This document shows, piece by piece, positions 41,846-52,290 of a stretch of DNA of 58,226 nucleotides (positions are counted from its first letter, which is position 1; each line of letters begins with the position of its first letter). A model generated the notes under the pieces. That model worked only from the letters and a program-made list of their open reading frames with translations, was not told where the DNA came from and ran no database searches. Source of the DNA: an uncultured Bacillota bacterium (GTDB taxonomy: Bacteria > Bacillota_I > Bacilli_A > RF39 > UBA660); contig CAMVLZ010000006.1 in assembly GCA_947168485.1 (NCBI GenBank), positions 1 to 58,226 of the forward strand. Reading direction: 5' to 3'. Position numbers and translations under genes: made by a program.

Positions 41846-43711
41846 ATGGCGCAAAATACTGTAAATAAGACAACTAATACAAATCAGCCTGTTAATAATT
41901 TACAACCTACACAACAAGTCCAAAACACTGTACAAACTAATACAAATGCCCAAGCAAAAGGTGTTCAACAACAGGTAAATGGTCAAAAGCCAGGTGCTCA
42001 ACAACCACAAACTCAAGCTCGACTTGTAGATCCTGCCGGTCCTCAATATGATGTTAAGACGGTAACAAAGGGTGTCGAGTCTTTTATGGTGTCTTTTAAC
42101 TTTGCTAAAACCCCTATTACTCAAATTGCTGATTATATAATTACTCAAGCTTCTAAACATAATGCGTCAGATATCCACTTCGATCCTAGAGAAGATGGTA
42201 TGATGGTTAGATTTAGAATAGATGGTGATTTACAAGATTATACTTTTATACCTTTAGCGTATGAAAGAAATCTTACTACTCGTTTAAAATTATTAGCTAA
42301 TATGAATATTACTGAATCTCGTTTACCTCAAGATGGTGCGATTAAAGGTACTTTTGGTGGAACTTATTTAGATATGCGTGTTTCTGCTCTACCACTTAAT
42401 GAAGGTGAAAAGATAGTTATTCGTATTTTAGATTATACACGTAGTTTACAAGGTGTTGATACACTTGGATTTAATGAAGCAAACTTAATAAAATTAAAAC
42501 GTATGATGGGTATTCCGAATGGTATTATTCTAACTACAGGAGCAACTGGTTCTGGTAAATCAACTACTACTTATTCTGTTTTACAAGAATTAAATAAGCC
42601 TGAAGTTAATATAATTACTGTAGAAGATCCGATAGAAATGAATATTGAAGGTATAAATCAAGTTCAAGTTAATGCTGAAATTGGAATGACTTTTGCTGCG
42701 GCATTACGTTCTATCTTACGTCAAGACCCTAACGTTATACTTATCGGAGAAATTCGTGACTCTGAAACTGCTCAAATTGCTGTACGTTCAGCCATAACAG
42801 GACACTTAGTTCTTTCTACAATCCATACTAACAACTCACTTGCAACTGTTGAACGTTTATTAGATATGGATGTTGAGCGTTACTTATTATCTACCGCAAT
42901 GGTTGGTATTATTTCTCAAAGACTTGCTAAGAAGTTATGTCCTAATTGTCATATTATGAGAGATGCTACTCCATATGAAAAGAAAGTATTTAAAACATTC
43001 TTAAATAAAGATATTATTCAATTACCTGATGCTAATCCTAAGGGATGTGAAAAATGTCGTAAAGGTTATAAAGGACGTATTGCTATTCATGAAGTATTAG
43101 AATTTGATGATGAATTAAGAAGTGCTCTTAACAATTCTAATTTAACTAAAGAAGAATTAGCTCAAATGGTATATAATGGTAAAACAATTACTTTACTACA
43201 AGATGGTTTAGGTAAAATACTTGAAAATCTAACTTCTTTTGAAGAAGTATATCGTGTTATAGAAATTGAAACAGATAATCCTCAAGAAGATGCATTATAT
43301 GGACAAAATTTAACTACATCTTTAGAGAAGAATAATAATACTAATCAAAATGGTCCACTTGAGACTGTTCAAGATAAAGTTAAAAATGATAATATACAAA
43401 GTGCTGCGACTAATGTAACTGCTGGTGCTGCTACAAGTAATACTCCTACTCCTCAACCTACTACTGATGAAAAGATTGAAACATTAGAAGAAAAACCTAC
43501 TAATGAGACAGGAAGTGAGGTTACTAAAGCTACTACTTCAGTTTCAAATGAAATAATTAATAAGCCTGTTGAGTCAGTTGTTTCAGCAATACCAGAATTA
43601 AACTTAGATACTCCTAAGAAAGAAAATGAATTTGAAATACCTGATAGTTTAAAGTCTAGTGAAATTAGCAATAGTGCTCCATCATCTTTCTTAAATATTA
43701 AAATACAATAA
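41846..43711 (+). CDS. Type IV pilus/type II secretion assembly ATPase (PilB/GspE family)
   Basis: The 621-residue protein powers pilus or pseudopilus assembly at the inner face of the membrane. It has a Gln/Asn-rich disordered N-terminus (1-60), no MshEN domain, then ASDIHFDPREDGMMVRFRIDG, Walker A TGATGSGKSTT (about 231-241), the Asp box TVEDPIE, Walker B VILIGEIRDSETAQIA, the His box LSTIHTNN, and a zinc-binding loop (CPNCH ... GCEKCRKGYKGR). A Thr/Glu/Pro-rich tail of about 140 residues follows (480-621). Arg codons in the core are mostly CGT, unlike AGA in neighbours. Divergent from two prepilin-like genes; PilC and peptidase genes are not in the window. Confidence 0.92.
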   Translation: MAQNTVNKTTNTNQPVNNLQPTQQVQNTVQTNTNAQAKGVQQQVNGQKPGAQQPQTQARLVDPAGPQYDVKTVTKGVESFMVSFNFAKTPITQIADYIITQASKHNASDIHFDPREDGMMVRFRIDGDLQDYTFIPLAYERNLTTRLKLLANMNITESRLPQDGAIKGTFGGTYLDMRVSALPLNEGEKIVIRILDYTRSLQGVDTLGFNEANLIKLKRMMGIPNGIILTTGATGSGKSTTTYSVLQELNKPEVNIITVEDPIEMNIEGINQVQVNAEIGMTFAAALRSILRQDPNVILIGEIRDSETAQIAVRSAITGHLVLSTIHTNNSLATVERLLDMDVERYLLSTAMVGIISQRLAKKLCPNCHIMRDATPYEKKVFKTFLNKDIIQLPDANPKGCEKCRKGYKGRIAIHEVLEFDDELRSALNNSNLTKEELAQMVYNGKTITLLQDGLGKILENLTSFEEVYRVIEIETDNPQEDALYGQNLTTSLEKNNNTNQNGPLETVQDKVKNDNIQSAATNVTAGAATSNTPTPQPTTDEKIETLEEKPTNETGSEVTKATTSVSNEIINKPVESVVSAIPELNLDTPKKENEFEIPDSLKSSEISNSAPSSFLNIKIQ

Positions 43712-43712
43712 A

Positions 43713-43741
43713 AAAACAAAGAATTAATTATTCTTTGTTTT
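43713..43741. terminator. Bidirectional terminator
   Basis: Stem AAAACAAAGAA (43713-43723), loop TTAATTA, stem TTCTTTGTTTT (43731-43741), between the convergent ATPase and tmk genes. Confidence 0.86.
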
Positions 43742-44398
43742 TATTATGTTATAAATTTCATCATTTATATCTTCTATAGTTCTTATTTTATTATCTTTAA
43801 TACATTCTACTTTAGACCAATTATATAATTCAGATAATTCTATATAACATTCTTCTGATTGACGAAGATAATTTTCATCTTTCTCATGCTCATCTATAGA
43901 TTCTCTATTCTTCCTTAATTCTAGAGAATATTTTAATGGCATATGTAAAAATATTGTTAGATCAGGTTTTGGTAATCTTAGTAACCAGTATTCTAATTTA
44001 TCAATCCATTGATACATATTAAATCTCTCATCTGGATCAGTTATTTTACTACCTTGATGCGCTAAATTAGAAGTTGTATATCTATCTAATATTACATAAT
44101 ATCCTTTTTCTAAGTATTCTTCTATTTTCTTCATATTATATTTTCTATCAGCAGCATAATATAGGCAAATTACATGAGGATCTACATTTACTGCTCCTTC
44201 GTCAAAATATGATTCAGATATTTCTTCTTTACCAAGATAAGGTCCTCCTACTATTTTACCTGTAGGTGTATCATACATTGGAAAAGAAAACCTAATACAT
44301 TTAATCTTATCTTTTTTTAATCTTTCTTCTAATAATTTACTTTGAGTTTCTTTTCCAGAACAATCAGTTCCTTCTATAACTATAATTTTACCTTTCAT
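43724..44398 (-). CDS. tmk: Thymidylate kinase
   Basis: The 224-residue kinase phosphorylates dTMP to dTDP. It shows P-loop IVIEGTDCSGKETQSKLL, the YVILDRYTTSNLAHQ (DRY/F-type) motif, KPDLTIFLHMPLKYSLELRKNR and the lid. It belongs to the longer clostridial/mollicute-like variant (SFPMYDTPTGKIVGGPYLG). Last gene of the lepA-hemW-HD-tmk operon, with AGGAGG and an 8-bp gap. It provides the only clear dTMP kinase here; the TK-like gene at 22244 may not be active. Confidence 0.93.
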   Translation of the reverse strand: MKGKIIVIEGTDCSGKETQSKLLEERLKKDKIKCIRFSFPMYDTPTGKIVGGPYLGKEEISESYFDEGAVNVDPHVICLYYAADRKYNMKKIEEYLEKGYYVILDRYTTSNLAHQGSKITDPDERFNMYQWIDKLEYWLLRLPKPDLTIFLHMPLKYSLELRKNRESIDEHEKDENYLRQSEECYIELSELYNWSKVECIKDNKIRTIEDINDEIYNIIKTKNN

Positions 44399-44406
44399 AA
44401 ATCCTC

Positions 44407-44985
44407 CTATGCATCAATATTATTATCTTTATCAAATGGTACTAGTAAGCATTTTCTACTTGCTAGATAATCACACATATGAACAAAGTTTTGATACTTA
44501 GTTTTAGGAGGCTCTAATACTTCATTACCATTATAATCAGTAGTCCATGGACCCATATGAGTCTTTATAACATCTGCCATAAATTGTGCATCTTCACTTG
44601 ATAATTCTAATTCTTCATTATTATCTTTAATGAAGTTTGCCATTAATATTGGATGATCAAATCTTGTATACTTTTCTTCTGGATTTCCTAATTTTAATCC
44701 ATCATGTACTAATAATGACATTAACATTAAATCTTTTTCATGATTTGTATATTTATCACCTATTGAAGGATTTGATAGTAATTCTTGCCCTATTCTCATC
44801 GCAGCTTTAGAATGTCTTAATAATCCACCTTCTCCTTGAGCATATTCAGGATGATATTTACCAGTTGAAGCTGCTGGTACATGAAACCAATATTCAGGTA
44901 AATTATCTATTATTAATAATAAAGACTCTTTTAATTTAGGATCTTTAATAAAACTTAATTCTTTAGTAAATTGTTCTTCATACAT
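44407..44985 (-). CDS. HD-domain phosphohydrolase
   Basis: The 192-residue protein has the HD signature: GGLLRHSKAAMRIGQEL (first His), LLVHDGLKLG (His-Asp), VIKTHMGPW (His) and FVHMCDYLASRK (final Asp). Such proteins hydrolyse phosphate bonds in nucleotides or nucleic acids; the substrate is not predictable. It directly abuts hemW (0 bp) and precedes tmk, so a nucleotide-pool role is reasonable but inferred. Confidence 0.85.
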   Translation of the reverse strand: MYEEQFTKELSFIKDPKLKESLLLIIDNLPEYWFHVPAASTGKYHPEYAQGEGGLLRHSKAAMRIGQELLSNPSIGDKYTNHEKDLMLMSLLVHDGLKLGNPEEKYTRFDHPILMANFIKDNNEELELSSEDAQFMADVIKTHMGPWTTDYNGNEVLEPPKTKYQNFVHMCDYLASRKCLLVPFDKDNNIDA

Positions 44986-46083
44986 TCATATCACTTCCAT
45001 TAATAATTGTACTATTATGTTATTACTAATATACCATAAATTTTCTGGTATATAAAGATGATTATCTTTTTCAATAAGAAGACCTTTTTCTATTAATTTA
45101 TTATAATTATAATATTTAGATAAAGGATTATTATATTTAGTATTAAATTTATTAAGATTTATTCCTTCTTTTAATCTTAAGTTTAATAATACTTCATACT
45201 CTATTTTATCTTTTGTAGTTAAATACTCTATTGATTTAGAATTAATGTAATTAGAATCTAAATATTTAGTTATTGATCTAGTTTTAGTATATCTAGTATT
45301 TTCTATATATCCAGCTGCACTAAGACCAAAACCATAGTATTCTTCATTATGCCAATAAACTAAATTATGCTTAGATTCATATCCCTTTTTAGCAAAATTA
45401 CTTATTTCATAATGATTATATTCAGTTAATTTGTCACATATAAGTTTATACATTTTTTCATCTAACTCTTCATCTATTGGTTTAGTATCATTAATACTTA
45501 GTTTAGTATGATCTTCTATAATTAATGAATAAGTTGATATATGAGGAATATCTAAATCTATAATAAAATCTATATCTTTCTCAAGTACATTTAAAGTTTC
45601 ATTAGGTAGAGCATACATTAAATCTACATTAATATTACTTAGTTCTATTGTTTTACAATACTTAATTATTTCTTTAACTTTGGTTATTGCCAAGGATCTT
45701 TCTAGGAATGATAGATTATCTTTATTAATAGATTCTAATCCAAAACTTATTCTATTTATACCTACTTGTTTAAATAAATCTAGTTTTTCTTTTGTTATAG
45801 AATCAAAATTACATTCTATTGTGTATTCATAATCATTATCTTTCTTTAATATAGATAATATATTAAATAATTCTTTTAATTCTTTTATATTTAGAGAAGA
45901 TGGTGTTCCTCCTCCTATATAGATTGTTTTTAATAATTCATTATTATATGTTGATTCTATATCTTGTTTTAATTCATTTAAGTATTTATTAACTATGGTT
46001 GAATCATAATATATTTTAGAAAAGTCACAATATGAGCAAATATTATTACAAAAAGGTATATGTATGTAAGCAGAAGATATCAT
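44986..46083 (-). CDS. hemW: Radical SAM protein HemW (heme chaperone, CPO-like)
   Basis: The 365-residue protein has the radical-SAM cluster motif [10 protein letters not shown] (CxxxCxxC) near residue 12, then [40 protein letters not shown], and the HemW C-terminal helices ([33 protein letters not shown]). HemW lacks coproporphyrinogen oxidase activity and handles heme. The lepA-hemW pairing is classic in Firmicutes. It overlaps lepA by 4 bp. No heme-pathway genes are in the window, so why this organism needs it is open. Confidence 0.93.
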   Translation of the reverse strand: MISSAYIHIPFCNNICSYCDFSKIYYDSTIVNKYLNELKQDIESTYNNELLKTIYIGGGTPSSLNIKELKELFNILSILKKDNDYEYTIECNFDSITKEKLDLFKQVGINRISFGLESINKDNLSFLERSLAITKVKEIIKYCKTIELSNINVDLMYALPNETLNVLEKDIDFIIDLDIPHISTYSLIIEDHTKLSINDTKPIDEELDEKMYKLICDKLTEYNHYEISNFAKKGYESKHNLVYWHNEEYYGFGLSAAGYIENTRYTKTRSITKYLDSNYINSKSIEYLTTKDKIEYEVLLNLRLKEGINLNKFNTKYNNPLSKYYNYNKLIEKGLLIEKDNHLYIPENLWYISNNIIVQLLMEVI

Positions 46084-47879
46084 TTATTATCTCCTGTTGA
46101 AAGAATAGATAAAAATGCTTCTTGAGGTAGTTCTACACTACCTACTTTTTTCATTCTCTTTTTACCTTCTTTTTGTTTTTCTAATAATTTTTTCTTTCTA
46201 GTAATATCTCCTCCGTAGCATTTAGCAAGTACATCTTTTCTTAGAGCTTTTACTGTTGATCGAGATATTATCTTATTACCAAGTGATGCTTGAATTGGTA
46301 CTTCAAATAATTGTCTTGGTATAACTTCTTTTAATCTGTCTACTATTTCTCTTCCTCTATTATAAGCAAAATCTTTAAATACTATTACTGATAAAGCATC
46401 TACTATTTCACCATTAATTAGGATATCCATTTTTACTAATTTTGATTCTTCATATCCAGTTATATCATAATCAAATGAAGCATATCCTTTAGTACATGAT
46501 TTTAATCTATCAAAGAAATCAAATACCATTTCTGATAATGGTAATTTATAGTCTATTTGTACTCTTGTTGTATCTATATAATCCATATTTATGAAAGTAC
46601 CTCGTTTATCTTGACATAATTTCATAATATCTCCTATATAGTCTGATGGTGAGAAGATTGATGCTTTTACAAATGGTTCTTTTGTTAGTTTTATTTTTTC
46701 ATTTTTAGGCATTTTATATGGAGCATCTACTTCTATTTCTTCTCCACTTGTTAATAAAACTTTATAAATAACTGATGGAGATGTTGCGATTAAGTCTATA
46801 TTGAATTCTCTTTGTACTCTTTCTTCTATTATTTCCATATGTAACATACCTAGGAAACCTACTCTAAATCCAAATCCTAGTGCTGCGGATGTTTCTGGTT
46901 CAAATGATAGAGCTGAATCATTTAATTGAAGTTTTTCTAGGGCTTCTCTTAAATCATCAAACTTAGTTGGATCTATTGGATAAAGTCCTGAGAAAACAGT
47001 TGCTTTCATGGGTTTATATCCTGGTAGAGGTGTATCTGCAGGATTCTTTTTAGTAGTTATTGTATCTCCTACGTGAATATCTTTAATACTTTTAATTGAA
47101 GCATATATATAACCTACTTCTCCTGGTGATAGTGATTTTACTTTCTTTTCATATGGAGTATCTATTGATATACCTAATACTTCATATGTTGCTGATGTTT
47201 TCATCATTAGAATCTCATCACCTACATTTATTTTTCCATCTACTACTCTAACACTAGTTATTATTCCTCTATATGTATCAAATTTAGAATCAAATATTAA
47301 TGCTTTTAGAGGAGCTTTTTCATCTCCTTTTGGAGATGGAATCTTTTTTATTACTTCTTTTAATAATTCTTCTACTCCTTCACCTGTTTTTCCTGATGTT
47401 AATATTATTTCTTGTTTATCAAATCCAATGTTTTCTAATTCTTCTATACATTTATCAGGATTAGCACTTGGTAAATCTATTTTATTAATTACTGGAATTA
47501 TAGTTAAATTATTATCTAGAGCTAAATATAAATTAGCTAGTGTTTGTGCTTGAACACCTTGAGTTGCATCCACTACTAAAATTGCTCCTTCACAAGCAGC
47601 TAATGATCTTGATACTTCATACGAAAAATCTACATGACCTGGTGTATCAATTAAATTTAAATAGTATTCTTCATCTCCATAATTATATGTTATTTGTACA
47701 GCATTTAATTTTATTGTAATACCACGTTCTCTTTCAATATCCATGTCATCTAGCATTTGAGACTTTAAATCTCTTGCCTCTATCGCATTAGTTTTTTCTA
47801 ATATTCTATCAGCTAGAGTTGATTTTCCATGATCTATGTGAGCAATTATACAAAAATTTCTTATGTTTTCTCTTTTCAT
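46080..47879 (-). CDS. lepA: Elongation factor 4 (LepA)
   Basis: The 599-residue translational GTPase has G1 [53 protein letters not shown] and [10 protein letters not shown]. The LepA-specific C-terminus follows ([20 protein letters not shown]). It aids ribosome function under stress by back-translocation or assembly. First gene of the lepA-hemW-HD-tmk operon, with AAAGGAGCACC and an extended -10 TGATATAAT. The stop is TGA, showing TGA is not read as Trp. Confidence 0.98.
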   Translation of the reverse strand: MKRENIRNFCIIAHIDHGKSTLADRILEKTNAIEARDLKSQMLDDMDIERERGITIKLNAVQITYNYGDEEYYLNLIDTPGHVDFSYEVSRSLAACEGAILVVDATQGVQAQTLANLYLALDNNLTIIPVINKIDLPSANPDKCIEELENIGFDKQEIILTSGKTGEGVEELLKEVIKKIPSPKGDEKAPLKALIFDSKFDTYRGIITSVRVVDGKINVGDEILMMKTSATYEVLGISIDTPYEKKVKSLSPGEVGYIYASIKSIKDIHVGDTITTKKNPADTPLPGYKPMKATVFSGLYPIDPTKFDDLREALEKLQLNDSALSFEPETSAALGFGFRVGFLGMLHMEIIEERVQREFNIDLIATSPSVIYKVLLTSGEEIEVDAPYKMPKNEKIKLTKEPFVKASIFSPSDYIGDIMKLCQDKRGTFINMDYIDTTRVQIDYKLPLSEMVFDFFDRLKSCTKGYASFDYDITGYEESKLVKMDILINGEIVDALSVIVFKDFAYNRGREIVDRLKEVIPRQLFEVPIQASLGNKIISRSTVKALRKDVLAKCYGGDITRKKKLLEKQKEGKKRMKKVGSVELPQEAFLSILSTGDNK

Positions 47880-47903
47880 TTGGTGCTCCTTTCAAGTTAT
47901 TTA

Positions 47904-47912
47904 ATTATATCA
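47904..47912 (-). promoter_or_regulatory. Extended -10 promoter of the lepA operon
   Basis: Minus strand TGATATAAT (TATAAT 47909-47904). The -35 region is weak. Confidence 0.62.
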
Positions 47913-47914
47913 AA

Positions 47915-47942
47915 AGTAGACAAATATTTCTACTTGTCTACT
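47915..47942 (-). terminator. Terminator of the 47938 gene
   Basis: Stem AGTAGACAA (47915-47923), 10-base loop, stem TTGTCTACT (47934-47942). Only a short T run follows on the minus strand. Confidence 0.6.
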
Positions 47943-48924
47943 CACTATATTTTATTTTACTAGATTTAAATACATATGTTCCTTCACTAGACTTTTTAAA
48001 TCTATAAATAATTTTAGAATGTTTTTCAAATTCATTGAAATCTAATTGAGTATCTGCACTTACTCCTTGTTTTTCTCCTATTTTAACAGTTTTCTCATAA
48101 TCTTTATATAAACCACATGTATATGTTTTAGATTTATTTTCTGTACATTGAGTATAAATAATATTTTCTACTAGTTCTATTTCATTTTCATTTACTTGAG
48201 TAGCTTTAGTTAATTCAGAGAAGTATTTCTTTGCGATTGGTTTTAATTCTTGTCTAGGATTCTTTTTATTAAAGTAAATACTATATTTATTTAGAGATTC
48301 ATCATAAGTTAAAAATCCACTATTATTACCTTTTTTATCTACTTCTAGGAAAGTATAATATATATTTACTTTTTTATCATATGTAATATCATCTCCAAAG
48401 AATTTATTCATATAACCAGATATTTTTTCCATATTTAATGTATATTTTTCTAATTGATTATCTCCATTTGTACCTGTATTAAAGAAATCATTATTTTGAA
48501 TAAATGATAATGCATAATAGAATTTATCATAATTACTAAAGTCTTTTATAGTAACATTAGGTTCTTTTATAAATTTATCATATCTTATTCCATTCATACC
48601 ATAAGTTACTCTTGAATATAATTCTTGTACTTGTGAACTCTTTATATCTAGATTAGTATTAACTTCTTTTGGTTTTTCTTTAGGATTAAATATCAAATAT
48701 ACAATAAAGAATACTAATAAACCTACTACTACTGATACTGTTATTATTACTATTAAAGAAAACTTTTTATTAGCAGTATTATCTTCTGCTTTGTTTTCTA
48801 ATTCATTACCAAATGTCTCATCTTGAGGAGTTTCTTCTTCTGTAGGTGTATCAAAAGATATTGTATCTTGTTCATCTCCTAGATCTTCATCTAAATCTTC
48901 ATCTTTAAATTCAAATTCATCCAT
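47938..48924 (-). CDS. Single-span membrane-anchored extracytoplasmic protein, paralogue family member B
   Basis: The 328-residue protein has a highly acidic cytoplasmic tail (residues 1-50: DEFEFKDEDLDEDLGDEQD), one membrane helix (LIVIITVSVVVGLLVFFIVY, about 57-77) and an extracellular domain. The start of that domain (LDIKSSQVQELYSRV) and its end (IIYRFKKSSEGTYVFKSSKI) resemble the products at 7522 and 55282. One Cys pair (QCTENKSKTYTC) may form a disulfide, as in the 7522 product. Ribosome site TAGGAG. Function unknown. Confidence 0.7.
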   Translation of the reverse strand: MDEFEFKDEDLDEDLGDEQDTISFDTPTEEETPQDETFGNELENKAEDNTANKKFSLIVIITVSVVVGLLVFFIVYLIFNPKEKPKEVNTNLDIKSSQVQELYSRVTYGMNGIRYDKFIKEPNVTIKDFSNYDKFYYALSFIQNNDFFNTGTNGDNQLEKYTLNMEKISGYMNKFFGDDITYDKKVNIYYTFLEVDKKGNNSGFLTYDESLNKYSIYFNKKNPRQELKPIAKKYFSELTKATQVNENEIELVENIIYTQCTENKSKTYTCGLYKDYEKTVKIGEKQGVSADTQLDFNEFEKHSKIIYRFKKSSEGTYVFKSSKIKYSE

Positions 48925-48971
48925 AATAATTAACTCCTATCTTATTCTAATAATATAATAACATAAAAATT

Positions 48972-48997
48972 AAAAAAAGAATATTAAATATTCTTTT
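48972..48997 (-). terminator. Rho-independent terminator
   Basis: AAAAGAATATT (48975-48985) pairs with AATATTCTTTT (48987-48997); T7 on the minus strand. Confidence 0.75.
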
Positions 48998-50246
48998 CTA
49001 ATATACAAATATTTTTATTATTTAGATCTATCTTTTTAATAATAGATAGAAATTCTTTATAATTCAATGATTTAATTATATCGATAATATCATATATAGG
49101 TTTATCATATTTATTTATAAAACTAGTTAATACACCTGACATATAATATTCATCACAACTACTAGCGATTATATCAGCTACAAAGACTTTTTTCTTTCTA
49201 TTAAATGTATTTTCATCGGGAATTAGTTTTAATGTATTATCTATCTCTTTTACTAATTTATCTATTTTATTAGAATCTGCGACTACATTAAGTGTTGTGA
49301 AATTATCTATATCATCTGTAAATACATTAATTCCTTTAAATGTGTTATCTTCAAAGTTTCTTAAATAAAAGTCTTCTGTTTGTGATAATAGTGTATCTAA
49401 GTATAAAGATAGATATATATCTAATTTATAATCTGGTAATTTCTTTAGATTATCTTTATTAATCTTAATAGTATAGATTAATTTATTCATTTCTACATTA
49501 CGTTTAATTATAGTTTTATTCTTTATAACTTTGTCTTTTTCATCTATTTCTTTTCTTTTGATATCTTCACTTCTTTTGATATGATCCATCTTTTTATGTA
49601 TTATTTCCATAGCATCATCTATTTTGAATTTACCTGTTATTACTATATGCATGTTATTTGGTACATAAAACGTGTTATAACAGTCATATAATATCTTAGG
49701 AGTAATCTTACTTATTGATTCAATTGATCCTGCGACAGGGTCTTTATAGCCTGAAAATGAGAATACATTTCTTCTTGATTCTTCTACTAAGTTTATAAAG
49801 AAATTATCTTGTCTCATTTTTATTTCTTCTGCGATAATACCTTGTTCTTTATTAATATTTTCTTCTGTAAAATATGGAGCATTTACAAAAGATATTAAAT
49901 ATTCTAAATCATCTTTAAAGTTTCTATTACCTTCACATAAATAAGTAGTATTAAAGTAAGAAGTATATGCATTAACATAAGATGAATTCATTGAGAAATG
50001 AGAATGTACATCTTCTCCTGATTCTTGCTCAAACATTTTATGTTCTAAGAAATGGGCTACTCCACTAGGATTAGTAATCAATTTATTATGTTTATAATAC
50101 TTAGTATCAACTGATCCATATTTAGTAGTATAAGTTACTTTATAATTATTAACATTTTCCATTGGTAATAAGTATACTCTTAATCCATTATCTAGAGTTT
50201 CTTCATATAATGTTAAATCTAAGTTATTTAATTCTGTCTTCTTCAT
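48984..50246 (-). CDS. M16 family zinc peptidase (YmfH-like, catalytic partner)
   Basis: The 420-residue protein has the inverted zinc motif HFLEHKMFE (HxxEH) after SGVA, the distal Glu in EQGIIAEEIKMRQD, and an M16 C-terminal domain. It is the active-type member of a two-gene M16 set like B. subtilis YmfF/YmfH. The AGGTG at the end of the upstream gene sets the ATG at 50246; the two genes overlap by 23 bp. Probable cytoplasmic peptidase; substrates unknown. Confidence 0.9.
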   Translation of the reverse strand: MKKTELNNLDLTLYEETLDNGLRVYLLPMENVNNYKVTYTTKYGSVDTKYYKHNKLITNPSGVAHFLEHKMFEQESGEDVHSHFSMNSSYVNAYTSYFNTTYLCEGNRNFKDDLEYLISFVNAPYFTEENINKEQGIIAEEIKMRQDNFFINLVEESRRNVFSFSGYKDPVAGSIESISKITPKILYDCYNTFYVPNNMHIVITGKFKIDDAMEIIHKKMDHIKRSEDIKRKEIDEKDKVIKNKTIIKRNVEMNKLIYTIKINKDNLKKLPDYKLDIYLSLYLDTLLSQTEDFYLRNFEDNTFKGINVFTDDIDNFTTLNVVADSNKIDKLVKEIDNTLKLIPDENTFNRKKKVFVADIIASSCDEYYMSGVLTSFINKYDKPIYDIIDIIKSLNYKEFLSIIKKIDLNNKNICILEKNI

Positions 50247-51501
50247 TTTTAACACCTTCTAAGAAATAAATACTTTCTAATTTTATTTTTTTCATTACTT
50301 TTGATATATCATTTTTATTAGTATTTATAACATTATTAATAATTTCTTCTTTATCCATTAATCCTAATGTATATGTTTGTGTCATATAATTTTTTAATGT
50401 ATTAGATGACATATCTATATTTTCATAATAATTAATTACTTGATTTTTCTTATCTTCTAATATTTGATCAGTAAAATTTTGTTTTTGTATATCTTTTATT
50501 GTTTCTTTAATTAATTTTTTAACTTTATCATAATTTTCTTTAGATATAAATGTAGATATACATAAAATATTATCATAATATGAGTAAGAACATCCTATTG
50601 CATAACATAGAGAGTGTTTTTCTCTTACTTTAGTAAATAATAAACTTGGTGTATTTCCTAGTATTAGAGAAGCTATTTTAGCAGCAAAGAATCGTTCTTT
50701 AGTACTTATATTATCAAATTTATAATATATTTTTAGTATTGATTGCTCATAATCAAGTTCTTCTTTAGTAGTTTTAACTTTCTTAATTATTTTATCATTT
50801 ACTAATATATTAGTATTCTTCTTACTTATTATATTAATCTTATCAAAATTCTTTTTAATTAAAGAAGATATTTTATTCATAGTAATGTTTCCTACTACAT
50901 AGAAATCAAATAAGTTAGTCTTAATCATCTTTTTATAATAACTATATAGAGATTTACCATCTATTTTATCTAAATCTTCTACATAACCTTGTAATCTATA
51001 TGAAGTTATAGATGTAGGATCATGTTCTTCTATACCTCTGGTACTTGCATAATTTCTAGGATTTTCTTTTATATTTTCAATACTTATTCTTAATCTTTCT
51101 TTATATAAATCTACTATTTTATCATCAAATGAATTATTATTAATCTTTGGATTAAATATAATATCATTCAATAGAGATAGTGATTTATTAAAATTATCTT
51201 CTTCAGTATATTTATCTTCTAAACAAGATAAAGTAAATTCTGTAATTATATGTTTTCCTGTTCTAAAAGTATTTTGATTTATGATTGCGGAATATAAGTC
51301 TTCTAATTTAATACATAAATCTTTAGGATTATCATAACTATTACTAGAATGAAATAATACTGAGAATAGTATTAATCTTTGAGTTATTTCTTCTTTTTTT
51401 ATTGGAGTTTTTATATCTAAATATAATTCTATAGTTTTAAATTTTTTAATATTACATAAATTAATTGTATATGAGTTATAATCTTTTGTTTCAAATTTCA
51501 T
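50224..51501 (-). CDS. M16 family peptidase-like protein (YmfF-like, no zinc motif)
   Basis: The 425-residue protein shares the M16 fold (RLILFSVLFHSSNSYDNPKDLCIKLEDLYSA, FAAKIASLILGNTPSLLFTKVREKHSLCYAIGCSYSY) but the HxxEH zinc motif is absent, as in YmfF-type partners that build the peptidase chamber with an active subunit. The start shares one base with the deoD stop. The gene order deoD-ymfF-like-ymfH-like forms one operon. Confidence 0.88.
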   Translation of the reverse strand: MKFETKDYNSYTINLCNIKKFKTIELYLDIKTPIKKEEITQRLILFSVLFHSSNSYDNPKDLCIKLEDLYSAIINQNTFRTGKHIITEFTLSCLEDKYTEEDNFNKSLSLLNDIIFNPKINNNSFDDKIVDLYKERLRISIENIKENPRNYASTRGIEEHDPTSITSYRLQGYVEDLDKIDGKSLYSYYKKMIKTNLFDFYVVGNITMNKISSLIKKNFDKINIISKKNTNILVNDKIIKKVKTTKEELDYEQSILKIYYKFDNISTKERFFAAKIASLILGNTPSLLFTKVREKHSLCYAIGCSYSYYDNILCISTFISKENYDKVKKLIKETIKDIQKQNFTDQILEDKKNQVINYYENIDMSSNTLKNYMTQTYTLGLMDKEEIINNVINTNKNDISKVMKKIKLESIYFLEGVKNEEDRIK

Positions 51502-52220
51502 TATTCATTTAATAGAGATTCTAATGCTAGAACTATCATCTCATTTAATCCTTTCTCTCTTTCATCTGAAGAAATTTCTCTTTTATCAAATAAAGAATCT
51601 ACTACTGTCATAAGAGCAGTTGCTTCTACATTAAATTTTTTAGCTAAAAAGAATAAAGCAAATGCTTCCATTTCTAATCCTAGGCATGATTTATCTGTAA
51701 AATTAGATCTAAATGTAGCCATATCATCACAATATAGATCAAATACATCACTTGTAATAGTTTTACCTATTTTTAAATCTATATTTAAATCTTTTGATGT
51801 TTTTGTAATTTTATCATTTAATGATTTATTAGATTCAATATAGTTTATATCAGTATTATCTAGTAATTTAGGGAAATAAGTATAACTATAACTACCTGTT
51901 GATAGAATTACATCTTGTAATTTAATATTTTCATTAAAAGAACCACATGTTCCTATTCTTATGATTTTCTTTACATTATAATAATTTATTAATTCATATG
52001 CATATATTCCCATAGATGGTATACCCATTCCTGATGATGCGATAGTTACTTTTACTCCTTTATAATATCCTGTATAAAAATACATATTTCTAACATCGTT
52101 AACTAATCTATAATCATCTAAAAAGTTTTCAGCTATATATTTAGCTCTTAGAGGATCTCCTGGCATTAATACTAATGGAGCTATTTCATAGTCTTCTGAT
52201 TCAATATGTGGTGTTTTCAT
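51501..52220 (-). CDS. deoD: Purine-nucleoside phosphorylase DeoD
   Basis: The 239-residue hexameric-type phosphorylase splits purine (deoxy)nucleosides into base and (deoxy)ribose-1-P. Signatures are VLMPGDPLRAKYIAENFL, SSGMGIPSMGIYAYEL, IRIGTCGSF and LEMEAFALFFLA. It supplies deoB (11273) with substrate. It heads an operon with the two M16 genes, has a strong AAGGAGGG ribosome site and an extended -10 promoter. Confidence 0.97.
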   Translation of the reverse strand: MKTPHIESEDYEIAPLVLMPGDPLRAKYIAENFLDDYRLVNDVRNMYFYTGYYKGVKVTIASSGMGIPSMGIYAYELINYYNVKKIIRIGTCGSFNENIKLQDVILSTGSYSYTYFPKLLDNTDINYIESNKSLNDKITKTSKDLNIDLKIGKTITSDVFDLYCDDMATFRSNFTDKSCLGLEMEAFALFFLAKKFNVEATALMTVVDSLFDKREISSDEREKGLNEMIVLALESLLNE

Positions 52221-52243
52221 AACAACCCTCCTTATCTATCTTG

Positions 52244-52252
52244 ATTATATCA
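52244..52252 (-). promoter_or_regulatory. Extended -10 promoter of deoD
   Basis: Minus strand TGATATAAT (TATAAT 52249-52244). No good -35 (T-rich). Confidence 0.62.
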
Positions 52253-52264
52253 AAATTACTTATA

Positions 52265-52290
52265 AAAAAAAAGAATTGATAAACAATTCT
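52265..52290 (-). terminator. Rho-independent terminator
   Basis: Stem AGAATTG (52272-52278), loop ATAAA, stem CAATTCT (52284-52290), T run on the minus strand. It overlaps the stop of the 52289 gene. Confidence 0.8.
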
